64,000 nt of DNA from Pseudomonas sp. 5P_3.1_Bac2 (lineage in GTDB: Bacteria; Pseudomonadota; Gammaproteobacteria; Pseudomonadales; Pseudomonadaceae), in assembly GCF_025465995.1 (NCBI RefSeq), contig NZ_JANLNY010000004.1, positions 310,001 through 374,000 on the forward strand. Direction: 5' to 3'. The position numbers and the translations under genes are program-made. Below, in pieces: positions 54,505 through 63,763 of the stretch (positions are counted from its first letter, which is position 1; each line of letters begins with the position of its first letter). The notes beneath the pieces were generated by a model that had not been told where the DNA came from, made no database searches, and saw nothing but the letters and a program-made list of their open reading frames with translations.

Positions 54505-57297
54505 ATGACGTTAGCGATGATCATCGCCTTGCCATTTATTGGCATCCTTCTGCCCTTGTTGGCAGAGCGCTTTGGTCGTTCCGCTTGCGCCTTAGCCACT
54601 GCTGTCGCGCCGCTGGCAGCACTGCTGGTACTGCTTAGCCAACAAGGTGCGGTGTTTGCCGGGCAGACGTTAATCGCAAGCTGGCAATGGCTGCCGGCGC
54701 TGGGCCTAAACCTCAGCGTACGTCTGGACGGCCTGGGCTTTTTGTTTGCCTTGCTGATTCTCGGCATTGGCCTGCTAGTGATCCTCTACGCCCGCTACTA
54801 CTTAGATAGCAAAGAGCCCATGGGGCGTTTCTTTGCTTATCTGCTGCTGTTTATGGGCGCCATGCTTGGCGTGGTGTTGTCCGAGAACCTGCTGCAGCTC
54901 TTGATGTTCTGGGAGTTGACCAGCCTGGCTTCGTTCTTGTTGATCGGCTTCTGGCGCCACCGCAGCGATGCCCGGCGTGGCGCACGGATGTCGCTGACGG
55001 TCACCGGCGGCGGTGGTCTGGCGCTGCTGGCAGGGATTCTGCTGCTGGGGCATATAGTCGGCAGCTTTGAGCTGAGTCAGATTTTGGCCTCGGCTGAGCT
55101 GATCCGCAGTCACAGCTATTACCCACTGGCGCTGATGTTAGTGCTGCTGGGGGTGTTCACCAAGTCGGCGCAATTTCCCTTTCACTTCTGGTTACCGCAA
55201 GCCATGGCGGCACCGACCCCGGTGTCGGCCTACCTGCATTCGGCAACCATGGTTAAAGCCGGGGTGTTCCTCCTGGCGCGCTTGTATCCGGCGTTATCGG
55301 GCAGTGATTGGTGGTTCTATCTGGTTGGCATGACCGGCCTGGTGACCTTGCTGGTGGGCGCCGGCATGGCGTTGTTTCAGCACGACCTCAAAGGCTTGCT
55401 GGCCTATTCGACCATCAGCCATCTGGGCTTGATCACCTTGCTGCTGGGCCTGGATACGCGCCTGTCAACGGTGGCGGCGGTGTTTCATATCATCAACCAC
55501 GCGACCTTTAAGGCCTCGCTGTTTATGGCTGCCGGGATCATCGATCACGAGACGGGCAGCCGCGATATGCGCCAGCTAAATGGCCTGTGGAAATACATGC
55601 CCATGACCGGCGGCTTAGCCATGGTGGCGGCCTCGGCCATGGCCGGGGTGCCGTTGCTCAATGGCTTCCTCAGCAAGGAAATGTTCTTCAGCGAAACCCT
55701 TAACCAGCATCTGCTCGGTAGCTTCAACTGGGTAATCCCGGCGATGGCGACCTTGGCTGGGGTGTTTGCCGTGGCCTATTCGCTGCGCTTTATCCACGAC
55801 GTGTTCTTTAACGGCGAGCCCATCGATCTGCCTAAATACCCGCCCCATGAGCCACCACGCTATATGCGTTTGCCGGTGGAGGTGCTGGTGTTCCTCTGCC
55901 TGGTGGTGGGCATGCTCCCGGCCTATACCGTGGCACCCTTGTTGGCGGTGAGTGCGCAGGCGGTGCTGGGGGGCGATTTGCCTGAGTACAGCCTGGCCAT
56001 CTGGCATGGTTTTAATCTGCCGCTGCTGATGAGCTTTATTGCCGCGCTCGGCGGGGTGGCCCTGTATCTGTGCCGTAAGCCGCTGTACCAGTGGTATGCC
56101 GGCTTGCCGAGCCTGAATGCCTTGCAGATTTTCGAGCGCTGCATGCGTGGCCTGCAGGCATTTGCCCAAGGGCTGACCCAGCGTTTGGAGAGTGGCTCGC
56201 TGCAAAGCTATCTGGTGTGGATGCTGGTCAGCGCCTTGCTGTTGGTGGTCATCGCCCTGAGCCCGCTGGAGCAGTTGCAAGGTCCGGTGGCGCAGTCGCC
56301 CATTGATGGCCTTAGTGCTCTGGGTTTGCTGGTGCTGTGCCTGAGTGCGTTGTTTACCGTGGCGCTGCACCGCCAGCGTTTACTGGCGTTGATGGTGATC
56401 GGCGCTAGTGGTTTGGTGGTGGCCTTGGCATTTGCCCGCTACTCGGCGCCGGATCTGGCCCTGACGCAGATCTCGGTGGAAGTGGTCACCATCATCCTGC
56501 TGATGCTGGTGCTGTTCTTTATGCCTGACCGCACGCCCGCGGAGTCCAGCAGCCTGCGCGTGCTGCGTGATATCTGCTTAGCCGGCGCCGTGGGTACGGT
56601 GATCGCGCTGCTGGCCTTTGCCGTGCTGACCCGACCCTACAGCAGCATTGCCGCGTTCTTCTTGGAAAACAGCTTAAGCGGTGGCGGCGGCAGCAACGTG
56701 GTGAACGTGATCCTGGTCGACTTCCGTGGCTTCGATACCTTGGGTGAGATTTGCGTGCTGGCGATTGCCGCCGCGGGCATCTACGCGCTGTTGCACGGCC
56801 TGCATTTGCCTTATCCGCAGCGCGATGCCCATGGCCGTCTGTGGTCCACCGACAGCCATCCGATGATTCTCGACAAGCTATCGCGTCTGCTGCTGCCCAT
56901 GGCCTTGATGGTCTCGGCGTTTATCTTTATTCGCGGGCATAACCTGCCTGGCGGCGGCTTTATTGCCGGGCTGATCACCGCTGTGGCGCTGATCCTGCAG
57001 TACATCTCCCATGGAGTGACCTGGACGCAGACGCGCCAGCCCCTGAGCTACCACAGCATTGCCGGTGCCGGCGTACTGCTGGCCGGGCTCACGGGCCTCG
57101 GCAGCTGGCTGTTTGGCTATCCGTTTTTAACCACTAGTTTTGGCCATTTTGAGATTCCCTTGATCGGTGAGATTGAGCTGGCCACGGCGATTCTGTTTGA
57201 TCTGGGCGTGTACCTGACGGTGGTCGGCGCCACCTTGTTGATCTTGTCCAATATCGGCCATGTCAGTCAGGACGTGTCGTGTAGGGAGGTGCTCTGA
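54505..57297 (+). CDS. phaAB: Mrp/Sha-type Na+(K+)/H+ antiporter, fused subunits A and B
   Basis: This 930-residue protein has an N-terminal NuoL/MrpA-like membrane domain (~1-620) with [18 protein letters not shown] (~140) and [14 protein letters not shown] (~220), the ion-translocating segment. It is followed by MrpA C-terminal helices and, from ~785, an MnhB-like domain ([20 protein letters not shown]). A-B fusion marks the six-gene group 2 antiporters. The start at 54505 has AAGGAGAGG close upstream. The stop overlaps the next ATG (TGATG). The complex exchanges monovalent cations for protons in pH and salt homeostasis. Confidence 0.94.
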   Translation: MTLAMIIALPFIGILLPLLAERFGRSACALATAVAPLAALLVLLSQQGAVFAGQTLIASWQWLPALGLNLSVRLDGLGFLFALLILGIGLLVILYARYYLDSKEPMGRFFAYLLLFMGAMLGVVLSENLLQLLMFWELTSLASFLLIGFWRHRSDARRGARMSLTVTGGGGLALLAGILLLGHIVGSFELSQILASAELIRSHSYYPLALMLVLLGVFTKSAQFPFHFWLPQAMAAPTPVSAYLHSATMVKAGVFLLARLYPALSGSDWWFYLVGMTGLVTLLVGAGMALFQHDLKGLLAYSTISHLGLITLLLGLDTRLSTVAAVFHIINHATFKASLFMAAGIIDHETGSRDMRQLNGLWKYMPMTGGLAMVAASAMAGVPLLNGFLSKEMFFSETLNQHLLGSFNWVIPAMATLAGVFAVAYSLRFIHDVFFNGEPIDLPKYPPHEPPRYMRLPVEVLVFLCLVVGMLPAYTVAPLLAVSAQAVLGGDLPEYSLAIWHGFNLPLLMSFIAALGGVALYLCRKPLYQWYAGLPSLNALQIFERCMRGLQAFAQGLTQRLESGSLQSYLVWMLVSALLLVVIALSPLEQLQGPVAQSPIDGLSALGLLVLCLSALFTVALHRQRLLALMVIGASGLVVALAFARYSAPDLALTQISVEVVTIILLMLVLFFMPDRTPAESSSLRVLRDICLAGAVGTVIALLAFAVLTRPYSSIAAFFLENSLSGGGGSNVVNVILVDFRGFDTLGEICVLAIAAAGIYALLHGLHLPYPQRDAHGRLWSTDSHPMILDKLSRLLLPMALMVSAFIFIRGHNLPGGGFIAGLITAVALILQYISHGVTWTQTRQPLSYHSIAGAGVLLAGLTGLGSWLFGYPFLTTSFGHFEIPLIGEIELATAILFDLGVYLTVVGATLLILSNIGHVSQDVSCREVL

Positions 57298-57629
57298 TGG
57301 AAGCGCTGTTTGCCATTAGCCTCGGCGTGTTAGCCGCCACCGGCACCTATTTGCTGTTGCGCGGCCGAGTATTCCCGGTGGTGCTGGGGTTAACCTTGCT
57401 GTCCTATGCGGTGAACCTGTTTCTGTTCGCCATGGGCCGCTTGGTCTCAGGTGGTGTCGTGATCCTTGGTCAGGCTGACAAGGCGCTGGCTGATCCGGTA
57501 CCGCAAGCCTTGGTGCTGACCGCCATTGTGATTGGCTTTGCCATGACCGCCTTCGTCGTGGTTTTGGCTTTACGTGGCCTGGCGGAGCTGAAGACCGATC
57601 ATGTCGATGGTGAGGAGCCTAAGGCATGA
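57297..57629 (+). CDS. phaC: Antiporter subunit C (MnhC/NuoK-like)
   Basis: This 110-residue protein has three helices and is related to NuoK. FPVVLGLTLLSYAVNLFLFA (~25-45) and VPQALVLTAIVIGFAMTAF (~68-86) are the conserved helices. It overlaps the A/B gene by one base and subunit D by 4 bases. Confidence 0.94.
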   Translation: MEALFAISLGVLAATGTYLLLRGRVFPVVLGLTLLSYAVNLFLFAMGRLVSGGVVILGQADKALADPVPQALVLTAIVIGFAMTAFVVVLALRGLAELKTDHVDGEEPKA

Positions 57630-59152
57630 GTAGTCTCAATCATTGGTTGATCGTGCCGATCCTGCTGCCGCTGTTTGCCGGCGCGCTGCTGTTATTCGCC
57701 CATAAGCTGAGCAAGCCGGTTAAGCGGCTGTTCTCCTCCCTGGCTTGTTTGGCCTTGGTGCCGCTGGCGCTGGTGCTGCTCAACCAGGCTGGGGATGATC
57801 AGTTGCGCTGGTATGCCTTGGGTAACTGGCAGGCGCCGTTTGGCATCGTGTTGCTGCTGGATCGTTTAAGTGCGCTGATGCTGCTGCTCACCGCCGTACT
57901 GGCCAGCTGCGCATTGCTCTATGCCTGCCGTGGGGATGATGAGCGCGGGGCGAATTTCCATGCGCTGTTTCAGTTCCAGCTCCTGGGTATTAACGGCGCT
58001 TTTCTCACCGGCGATCTGTTTAACCTGTTTGTATTCTTCGAGATCCTGCTGATCAGCTCCTACGCCTTGCTGGTGCATGGCCATGGCGCCGCGCGGATCA
58101 AAGCCGGCATGCATTACGTGGTGCTCAACCTGCTCGGTTCGGCGCTGTTTCTACTCGGTGTCGGCACCCTGTATGGCTTGACCGGCACCCTGAATATGGC
58201 TGACCTGGCGCATAAGGTGGCGGCTGCCGATGGGCAAACCGCGCCATTAATCGCCGCCGCCGGTTATCTGTTGCTGCTGGTGTTCGCCCTCAAAGCGGCA
58301 ATTCTGCCGCTGTACTTCTGGCTGCCACGCGCTTACGCCGCGGCCAGTGCACCGGTGGCCGCGCTGTTTGCGATCATGACCAAGGTCGGCCTGTACGCCA
58401 TCGTGCGGGTGTTCACCTTGATCTTTGGCGCCCAGGCCGGTCACTTAAGCAACTTTGCCCACGAGCTGCTCTGGTGGGTCGCTGCGCTGACGTTGGCCGC
58501 TGGCGTGTTTGGCGCTCTGGCTGCGCGGCAATTGCAGGTGCTGCTGAGCTATCTGGTGGTGGTCTCGGTGGGTACGCTTTTGGCGGGGATTGCTTTGGCC
58601 AGCGCCGATGCCTTGGCTGGCGCCCTGTATTACTTGGTGCATAGCACCTTGCTCGCTGGTGGCCTGTTCCTTTTGGCGGATTTGATTGTGCGTCAGCGCG
58701 GCGCGGCGGGCGGCGATTTGCGCCAGACCCATAGCCTGCGTCAACCGCTGTTGCTCGGTGGCTTGTTCTTTGTTGGCGCGATTGCCGTGGCGGGGCTGCC
58801 GCCGTTCTCCGGCTTTATCGGCAAGCTGATGCTGCTGCGTGCGGTGCTCGAGTTCGGGGCAAACCAAGCGCTGTTGCTGTGGCCGATTGTGTTGATCGGC
58901 GGCCTAGGCCTGCTGATTGCCTTGAGTCGCGCCGGCAGCGCGATCTTCTGGGCCTTGCCGGCTGAAGAGCAAAGCCAGGAGGTGGCGGCCAAGGCTGACC
59001 CGCTGCGCTTATTCAGTTGCTGTGTGCTGCTGTCGGCCAGTGTGCTGCTGGTGCTGGCGGCGCAACCGATCAGCGCTTACATGCAAGCCACGGCGGCGCA
59101 ATTGCTCAATGTGCCGGCCTATCTGGCGCTGGTGCCAGGAGGTGGAGCATGA
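57626..59152 (+). CDS. phaD: Antiporter subunit D (MnhD/NuoN-like)
   Basis: This 508-residue polytopic protein has about fourteen helices and the proton-channel motifs FFEILLISSYALLVHGHG (~130-147) and ALKAAILPLYFWLPRAYAAA (~218-237). GLPPFSGFIGKLML (~390) is the late conserved loop. It overlaps subunits C and E by 4 bases each. Confidence 0.95.
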   Translation: MSSLNHWLIVPILLPLFAGALLLFAHKLSKPVKRLFSSLACLALVPLALVLLNQAGDDQLRWYALGNWQAPFGIVLLLDRLSALMLLLTAVLASCALLYACRGDDERGANFHALFQFQLLGINGAFLTGDLFNLFVFFEILLISSYALLVHGHGAARIKAGMHYVVLNLLGSALFLLGVGTLYGLTGTLNMADLAHKVAAADGQTAPLIAAAGYLLLLVFALKAAILPLYFWLPRAYAAASAPVAALFAIMTKVGLYAIVRVFTLIFGAQAGHLSNFAHELLWWVAALTLAAGVFGALAARQLQVLLSYLVVVSVGTLLAGIALASADALAGALYYLVHSTLLAGGLFLLADLIVRQRGAAGGDLRQTHSLRQPLLLGGLFFVGAIAVAGLPPFSGFIGKLMLLRAVLEFGANQALLLWPIVLIGGLGLLIALSRAGSAIFWALPAEEQSQEVAAKADPLRLFSCCVLLSASVLLVLAAQPISAYMQATAAQLLNVPAYLALVPGGGA

Positions 59153-59646
59153 GACGTTGGCTGCCGCATAAGGGCATGATCCTTTGCCTGACCCTAATTT
59201 GGTTGCTGCTGGCCAACAGCCTGAGCCTGGGCAATATCGTCCTGGGGGCGCTGTTGGGCTGGTTGATCGTGTTGCTGTCCCAGCACTTTTTGCTCGACCT
59301 GCCGCCGGTGCGTAAACCCTGGCTGCTGTGCCGCTTTGTGCTGCTGGTGTTTTACGACATCGTGGTCGCCAACCTGCAGGTGGCCAAGCTGGTGTTGGGC
59401 CCAGGTAAGGGGCTGAATCCGGCGTTTGTCGAAGTGCCGATGGCGATTGAAAACGACTTTCTGCTGGCGGTGCTGGCCAGCATCGTCTCGCTGACCCCGG
59501 GGACGGTGTCGGCGGGGCTCAGTGCTGATCATAAAGTCCTGCTGCTGCACGGCCTGGATGTGCGCAACGAGCAGGCGCTGATCGATGAAGTGAAAAGCCG
59601 CTACGAAGCGCCTCTGCTGGAGATCTTCCAATGCTCGCGTACGTGA
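59149..59646 (+). CDS. phaE: Antiporter subunit E (MnhE)
   Basis: This 165-residue protein has two or three N-terminal helices and a soluble tail. NLQVAKLVLGPGKGLNPAFVEVP (given in part; ~80-100) and LASIVSLTPGTVSAGLSADH (~108-127) are MnhE signatures. The start at 59149 shares ATGA with the subunit D stop. It overlaps subunit F by 16 bases. Confidence 0.94.
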   Translation: MRRWLPHKGMILCLTLIWLLLANSLSLGNIVLGALLGWLIVLLSQHFLLDLPPVRKPWLLCRFVLLVFYDIVVANLQVAKLVLGPGKGLNPAFVEVPMAIENDFLLAVLASIVSLTPGTVSAGLSADHKVLLLHGLDVRNEQALIDEVKSRYEAPLLEIFQCSRT

Positions 59647-59900
59647 TGCCGATTTGTTTCTGTCTGCTGGGCGTGGCCCTGCTGCTGAATACCTTGCGCC
59701 TGTTGCAGGGACCGAGCATGCCGGATCGGGTGTTGGCGCTGGACAGCCTGTATATCAACGGTCTGGCCTTGTTGGTGGTGTTCGGTATCTGGCAGGCGTC
59801 GAGCTTTTTCTTCGAGATTGCCCTGCTGATTGCCGTGCTTGGTTTTGTCAGCACCGTGGCGGTGGGTAAGCACCTGCTGCACGGCGACATCATTGATTAA
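59631..59900 (+). CDS. phaF: Antiporter subunit F (MnhF)
   Basis: This 89-residue protein has three helices and the family segment LLQGPSMPDRVLALDSLYIN (~24-43). It overlaps the end of subunit E by 16 bases and precedes subunit G by 9. Confidence 0.94.
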   Translation: MLAYVMPICFCLLGVALLLNTLRLLQGPSMPDRVLALDSLYINGLALLVVFGIWQASSFFFEIALLIAVLGFVSTVAVGKHLLHGDIID

Positions 59901-59909
59901 GGGATGCCC

Positions 59910-60242
59910 ATGAACCCATGGATTGAAGGTCTGGTTGCGCTGTTTTTGCTGCTCGGCAGCGTCTTTGTGCTGATTGGCGCCATCGGCCTGTATCGCCTGC
60001 CGGACTTCTTTACCCGCCTGCATGGCCCGACTAAAGCTACCACCTTGGGCGTGGGCGCGTTGCTGCTGGCGTCGATGATCTTCTTTAGCAGCACTGAGGC
60101 GGGCCTAAGCCTGCATGAGCTGCTGATTACTCTGTTTCTGTTTATCACCGCACCGGTCAGCGCGCATATGTTGTCCAAGGCGGCGATGCAAAAGAAACTA
60201 CCGCTGGACCCCCGTACCCGGGGCAAGCCTTGGGAGTCTTAA
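59910..60242 (+). CDS. phaG: Antiporter subunit G (MnhG)
   Basis: This 110-residue protein has three helices. IGLYRLPDFFTRLHGPTKAT (~26-45) is the MnhG signature and LFLFITAPVSAHMLSKAA follows. ATG 59910 was chosen because AAGGG ends 6 bases ahead; the in-frame ATG at 59904 abuts it. It is the last gene of the operon. Confidence 0.94.
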   Translation: MNPWIEGLVALFLLLGSVFVLIGAIGLYRLPDFFTRLHGPTKATTLGVGALLLASMIFFSSTEAGLSLHELLITLFLFITAPVSAHMLSKAAMQKKLPLDPRTRGKPWES

Positions 60243-60305
60243 ACAGGCTTTTCCCTTCTGCGTGAGTGGATTATTCATTAGACTCGGGCTTTTGCGGTGA
60301 GTGTT

Positions 60306-61214
60306 ATGACGCACAAGCACGGGCAGGGCGGCGCGATGCTGTGCCTGCTGCTGGCCATGGCTCTGTGGGGCAGTTCGTTTATTGCCCTCAAGCTGGCCTT
60401 TGCCGAACTGCCGGCGCTATGGGTGATTTTTGGCCGTATGGCCTTGGGTAGCTTGATCTTCCTGCTGGCCTGGCGCTGGCGTGGTGCCCTCGAATACCGT
60501 GCCGGCGACTGGAAGTACCTGCTGGCCATGGGCGTCTGCGAGCCTTGTCTGTATTTCCTCTGCGAAGCCATCGCCCTGCAACACACCAGTGCCGCCCAAG
60601 CTGGGATGGTCACTGCACTGATGCCGCTATTAGTGACGCTCGGGGCTTGGTTAGTGCTGGGCGAGCGCACTACGCAACGCAGCCTGTTGGGCTTTGCCAT
60701 CGCCATCGGTGGTGCGCTGTGGCTGAGCCTGGCCGGCAACAGTGATGAGCATGCCAGTAATCCCTTGTTAGGTAACTTCTTCGAGCTGCTGGCAGTGCTC
60801 TGCGCAGTGGCTTACACCTTACTGCTGAAGCACTTGTCGACGCGCTATTCAGCGTTTTTCCTCACCGCGCTGATGGCCTTTATCGGCTGTGGTTTCTTCC
60901 TGCCAGCGGCGCTGATTTACGCGCCCGTACCCGCGCAACTGAGCCTTAAGGGGGCGCTTGCGGTGGCTTATCTGGGCGTGCTGGTCACGGTGGGTGCCTA
61001 TGGCTTGTACAACTACGGCGTGGGCCGTTTGCCGGCGAGCCAGGCCTCGGCTTTTTTAAACCTGATCCCGCTCTTTACCCTGGTGTTTGCCGTACTGGTT
61101 TTAGGCGAGCGCCTAAATGCCGAGCAACTGCTGGCGGCGCTATTGGTATTTGCTGGGGTCATGCTCAGCCAATGGCGCAGCAAGGGCCTGTTGCCGGCCG
61201 GGACCTTGGATTAG
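60306..61214 (+). CDS. EamA/DMT-family transporter
   Basis: This 302-residue membrane protein has two EamA repeats of five helices each: ALWGSSFIALKLAFAELPAL opens the first, and ELLAVLCAVAYTLLLKHLST opens the second near residue 155. Members export amino acids, nucleotides or other small metabolites; the substrate is unknown. Start codons at 60297 (GTG) and 60306 (ATG) are in frame; 60306 was taken because GGTGAG lies 5 bases ahead. Confidence 0.88.
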   Translation: MTHKHGQGGAMLCLLLAMALWGSSFIALKLAFAELPALWVIFGRMALGSLIFLLAWRWRGALEYRAGDWKYLLAMGVCEPCLYFLCEAIALQHTSAAQAGMVTALMPLLVTLGAWLVLGERTTQRSLLGFAIAIGGALWLSLAGNSDEHASNPLLGNFFELLAVLCAVAYTLLLKHLSTRYSAFFLTALMAFIGCGFFLPAALIYAPVPAQLSLKGALAVAYLGVLVTVGAYGLYNYGVGRLPASQASAFLNLIPLFTLVFAVLVLGERLNAEQLLAALLVFAGVMLSQWRSKGLLPAGTLD

Positions 61215-61233
61215 CCACGCAGGCGGCAGTGAA

Positions 61234-61254
61234 CGGCCACCGCAGGGGTGGCCG
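61234..61254. terminator. Hairpin between convergent genes (no T-run)
   Basis: An 8-bp stem CGGCCACC / GGTGGCCG lies between the EamA gene and the convergent FAD dehydrogenase gene. Confidence 0.4.
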
Positions 61255-61268
61255 CAGCACAGCAGGGT

Positions 61269-62882
61269 TTACTCGCCTAGGTTGAGCATATTGCGGATCA
61301 CCGCCTCGGCGACGCGGATGCCATCGACACCGGCCGAGAGAATGCCGCCGGCATAGCCTGCGCCTTCGCCGGCGGGGAACAGCCCGCGCAGGTTGAGGCT
61401 CTGCATATCGGCGCCACGGGTGATGCGCAGCGGCGAGCTGGTGCGGGTTTCGATGCCAGTGAGCACTGCGTCATGCATATCAAAGCCTTTGATCTGCTTG
61501 CCGAACTCCGGCAGCGCTTCACGGATGGCTTCAATGGCAAAGGCGGGCAGAGCCAGGGCTAGGTCGCCGAGCTTGATCCCGGGTTTGTAGGACGGCTCGA
61601 CGCTGCCTAGGGCGGTGGATGGCACGCCGGCGATAAAGTCGCCCACCAACTGCCCTGGCGCTTCATAGTTGCTGCCACCGAGCAGGTAAGCCGCCGACTC
61701 CAACTGTTCTTGCAGCTCGACCCCGGCCAGTGGGCCACCAGGATAATCCTGCTCGGGGCTGATGCTGACGACGATGCCGGAGTTGGCGTTGCGCTCATTA
61801 CGCGAGTACTGGCTCATGCCATTGGTGACGACGCGGTTCGGCTCCGAGGTGGCGGCCACCACCGTGCCGCCCGGGCACATGCAGAAGCTGTAGACGGCGC
61901 GGCCGTTCTTGGCGTGGTGCACCAGTTTGTAGTCGGCAGCACCGAGTTTCGGGTGGCCGGCGTATTTGCCTAGGCGCGCGCGGTCGATCAGCGACTGTGG
62001 ATGCTCGATACGGAAGCCCACCGAGAAGGGCTTGGCCTCCATAAATACTGCGCGCTCATGGAGCATGCGGAAGGTGTCACGGCTGCTGTGGCCCAGGGCC
62101 AGAATCACGTGGCGGCTGCGGATGTGCTCGCCGCCGGCCAGAACTACACCGTGCAGTTGGCCGTCTTCGATCAGCAGGTCACTGACCCGTTGTTCAAAGC
62201 GCACTTCACCGCCCAATGCGATGATTTCCTCACGCATGGTCGCCACCACCCCAGTGAGGCGGAAGGTGCCGATATGGGGCTTGCTGACGTAGAGGATTTC
62301 CTCTGGCGCACCGGCTTTCACAAACTCGTGCAGCACCTTGCGGCCAATGTGCTTGGGATCTTTGATCTGGCTGTACAGCTTACCGTCGGAGAAGGTCCCG
62401 GCACCGCCCTCGCCAAATTGCACGTTGGACTCGGGGTTAAGCTCATTTTTACGCCACAGGCCCCAGGTGTCTTTGGTGCGCTGGCGGACTTCCTTGCCGC
62501 GCTCCAACACAATCGGTTTAAGCCCAGCCTGGGCCAGAATCAGCGCGGCAAAAATCCCACAGGGGCCAAAGCCGACCACCAGTGGGCGCTCGCTAAAGCC
62601 TTCGGGAGCGTGGCCAACTGGCTGGTAGGTGGTGTCGGGGGCGACGCTGATATGGCGGTCGTTGCTCAGTTTGCTGAGTACGGTGGCTTCATCGCGCAGG
62701 TTGCAGTCGATGGTGTAGATAAACTGCAGTTCGCTGGATTTCTTACGCGCATCGTAGCTGCGCTTAAACAGGGTGAAATCCAACAGCTCGCTGTCGGCGA
62801 TGCCTAGGCGTTGGACGATGGCCGGGCGCAGGGCTTCTTCGGGGTGATCGAGGGCGAGCTTAAGTTCGGTAATGCGCAGCAT
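61269..62882 (-). CDS. FAD-dependent dehydrogenase (COG2509 type)
   Basis: This 537-residue protein has a small N-terminal domain (~1-95), a GxGxxG FAD-binding motif VVGFGPCGIFAALILAQAGL (~100-119), VQFGEGGAGTFSDGKLYSQI (~160-180) and a C-terminal GLFPAGEGAGYAGGI with ISAGVDG-type end. This is the COG2509 family of uncharacterised FAD dehydrogenases, common in proteobacteria. The start at 62882 (MLRITELKLAL) was preferred to a longer frame from 62933. It appears monocistronic. Confidence 0.86.
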   Translation of the reverse strand: MLRITELKLALDHPEEALRPAIVQRLGIADSELLDFTLFKRSYDARKKSSELQFIYTIDCNLRDEATVLSKLSNDRHISVAPDTTYQPVGHAPEGFSERPLVVGFGPCGIFAALILAQAGLKPIVLERGKEVRQRTKDTWGLWRKNELNPESNVQFGEGGAGTFSDGKLYSQIKDPKHIGRKVLHEFVKAGAPEEILYVSKPHIGTFRLTGVVATMREEIIALGGEVRFEQRVSDLLIEDGQLHGVVLAGGEHIRSRHVILALGHSSRDTFRMLHERAVFMEAKPFSVGFRIEHPQSLIDRARLGKYAGHPKLGAADYKLVHHAKNGRAVYSFCMCPGGTVVAATSEPNRVVTNGMSQYSRNERNANSGIVVSISPEQDYPGGPLAGVELQEQLESAAYLLGGSNYEAPGQLVGDFIAGVPSTALGSVEPSYKPGIKLGDLALALPAFAIEAIREALPEFGKQIKGFDMHDAVLTGIETRTSSPLRITRGADMQSLNLRGLFPAGEGAGYAGGILSAGVDGIRVAEAVIRNMLNLGE

Positions 62883-62958
62883 GGACGGTGCACTCTTAGG
62901 GCCGGAGGCAACCCGGCAGCGGTAAACCGGCAATTATACGCAGGATGGGGCGCTTGTA

Positions 62959-62985
62959 ACGGCCAGCAATCGCTCGGCTGGCCGT
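62959..62985 (-). terminator. Hairpin downstream of the lipoprotein gene
   Basis: A perfect 9-bp stem ACGGCCAGC / GCTGGCCGT lies 15 bases after the lipoprotein stop on the minus strand. There is no T-run. Confidence 0.45.
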
Positions 62986-62999
62986 ACAGGTCTTAGCCC

Positions 63000-63686
63000 T
63001 TAGTTGTCGCGGCCGCCACCCTGATAAGCACAGCCGCGCATGACCTTGCCGTCCAGGCGCAGCTCCGCGCTCATGTTCTGCACCGTGCCGCTCATGCTAT
63101 CGACGCAGCGCTGCTTGGCTACCCACAGCTCAAAGCGCTGGCCGTTGGCCTCGCTGCTGAGGTTAAAACGGCCTTCAGGCAGTTGTTCTTCGACGTAGGG
63201 CAGGGCCAGGTCTTCTTGGCCAGGCCGGGACAGAATCAAGCCTTGGCTGCTGACCGCCACATGCCAGTTCGGCTCATTGCCGTGGGCGCTGAGCAGGGTG
63301 CGTTTAAAGTTGATGTCGTTGCAGCCCGGACCTTCGCCCTGCACGCGGTAGACCTGAGTAGGCAGCAGTTCGCCGTCATGGCCTTTGCTTGCGCTGGCTT
63401 TTAGCTGGCCGCGCAGATCCACGAAGAGTTTGCTGCGGCCATCGGCAAACAGGGTTTGCGCGTCGCTGCTCAGGCTGTCTTGGTTGGGGTCAGTGGCGGC
63501 GCTGTCGTTGATCACAAACTGGCGCTGCTCCTGGCACGGACGAAAAATTAAGTCGCTGGCGGACTGGCTCAGTTCGCCTTGCAGGCGGGTGGATTTCAGC
63601 GTGGCATCTGGGGTTTGGTTGCCGGTCGATTGGCAGCCTGCGAGCAGGGCGAGGAGGGTCAGGCAGAGGGGACGATGTAGGCGCAT
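63000..63686 (-). CDS. COG3650-type lipoprotein
   Basis: This 228-residue protein has lipobox LAGC (Cys18) followed by Gln, predicting the outer membrane. The mature protein has Cys residues in PCQEQRQF, GPGCNDINF, KQRCVD and RGCAYQGG, which may form two disulfides. The C-terminal half (NEPNWHVAVSSQGLILSRPG) matches COG3650/YliI-like lipoproteins with MliC-type domains. GGAG lies 6-7 bases before the ATG. Function is unknown. Confidence 0.75.
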   Translation of the reverse strand: MRLHRPLCLTLLALLAGCQSTGNQTPDATLKSTRLQGELSQSASDLIFRPCQEQRQFVINDSAATDPNQDSLSSDAQTLFADGRSKLFVDLRGQLKASASKGHDGELLPTQVYRVQGEGPGCNDINFKRTLLSAHGNEPNWHVAVSSQGLILSRPGQEDLALPYVEEQLPEGRFNLSSEANGQRFELWVAKQRCVDSMSGTVQNMSAELRLDGKVMRGCAYQGGGRDN

Positions 63687-63722
63687 GGGGGCACTCCGGA
63701 AAACGTGCGCTCACGTTACCTA

Positions 63723-63756
63723 GGCGCTGCCCTGATCACAAGGTCAGGGCAGCGCC
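63723..63756 (-). terminator. Strong hairpin after the DUF1508 gene
   Basis: A perfect 13-bp inverted repeat GGCGCTGCCCTGA / TCAGGGCAGCGCC with an 8-base loop lies 7 bases after the DUF1508 stop. There is no T-run. Confidence 0.6.
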
Positions 63757-63763
63757 TTACGGT

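Noticed and set aside
54505..60242. Antiporter operon read as respiratory complex I genes
   Set aside because: Subunits A, C and D resemble NuoL, NuoK and NuoN, but the MnhB, MnhE, MnhF and MnhG-type subunits and gene order identify a cation/proton antiporter.
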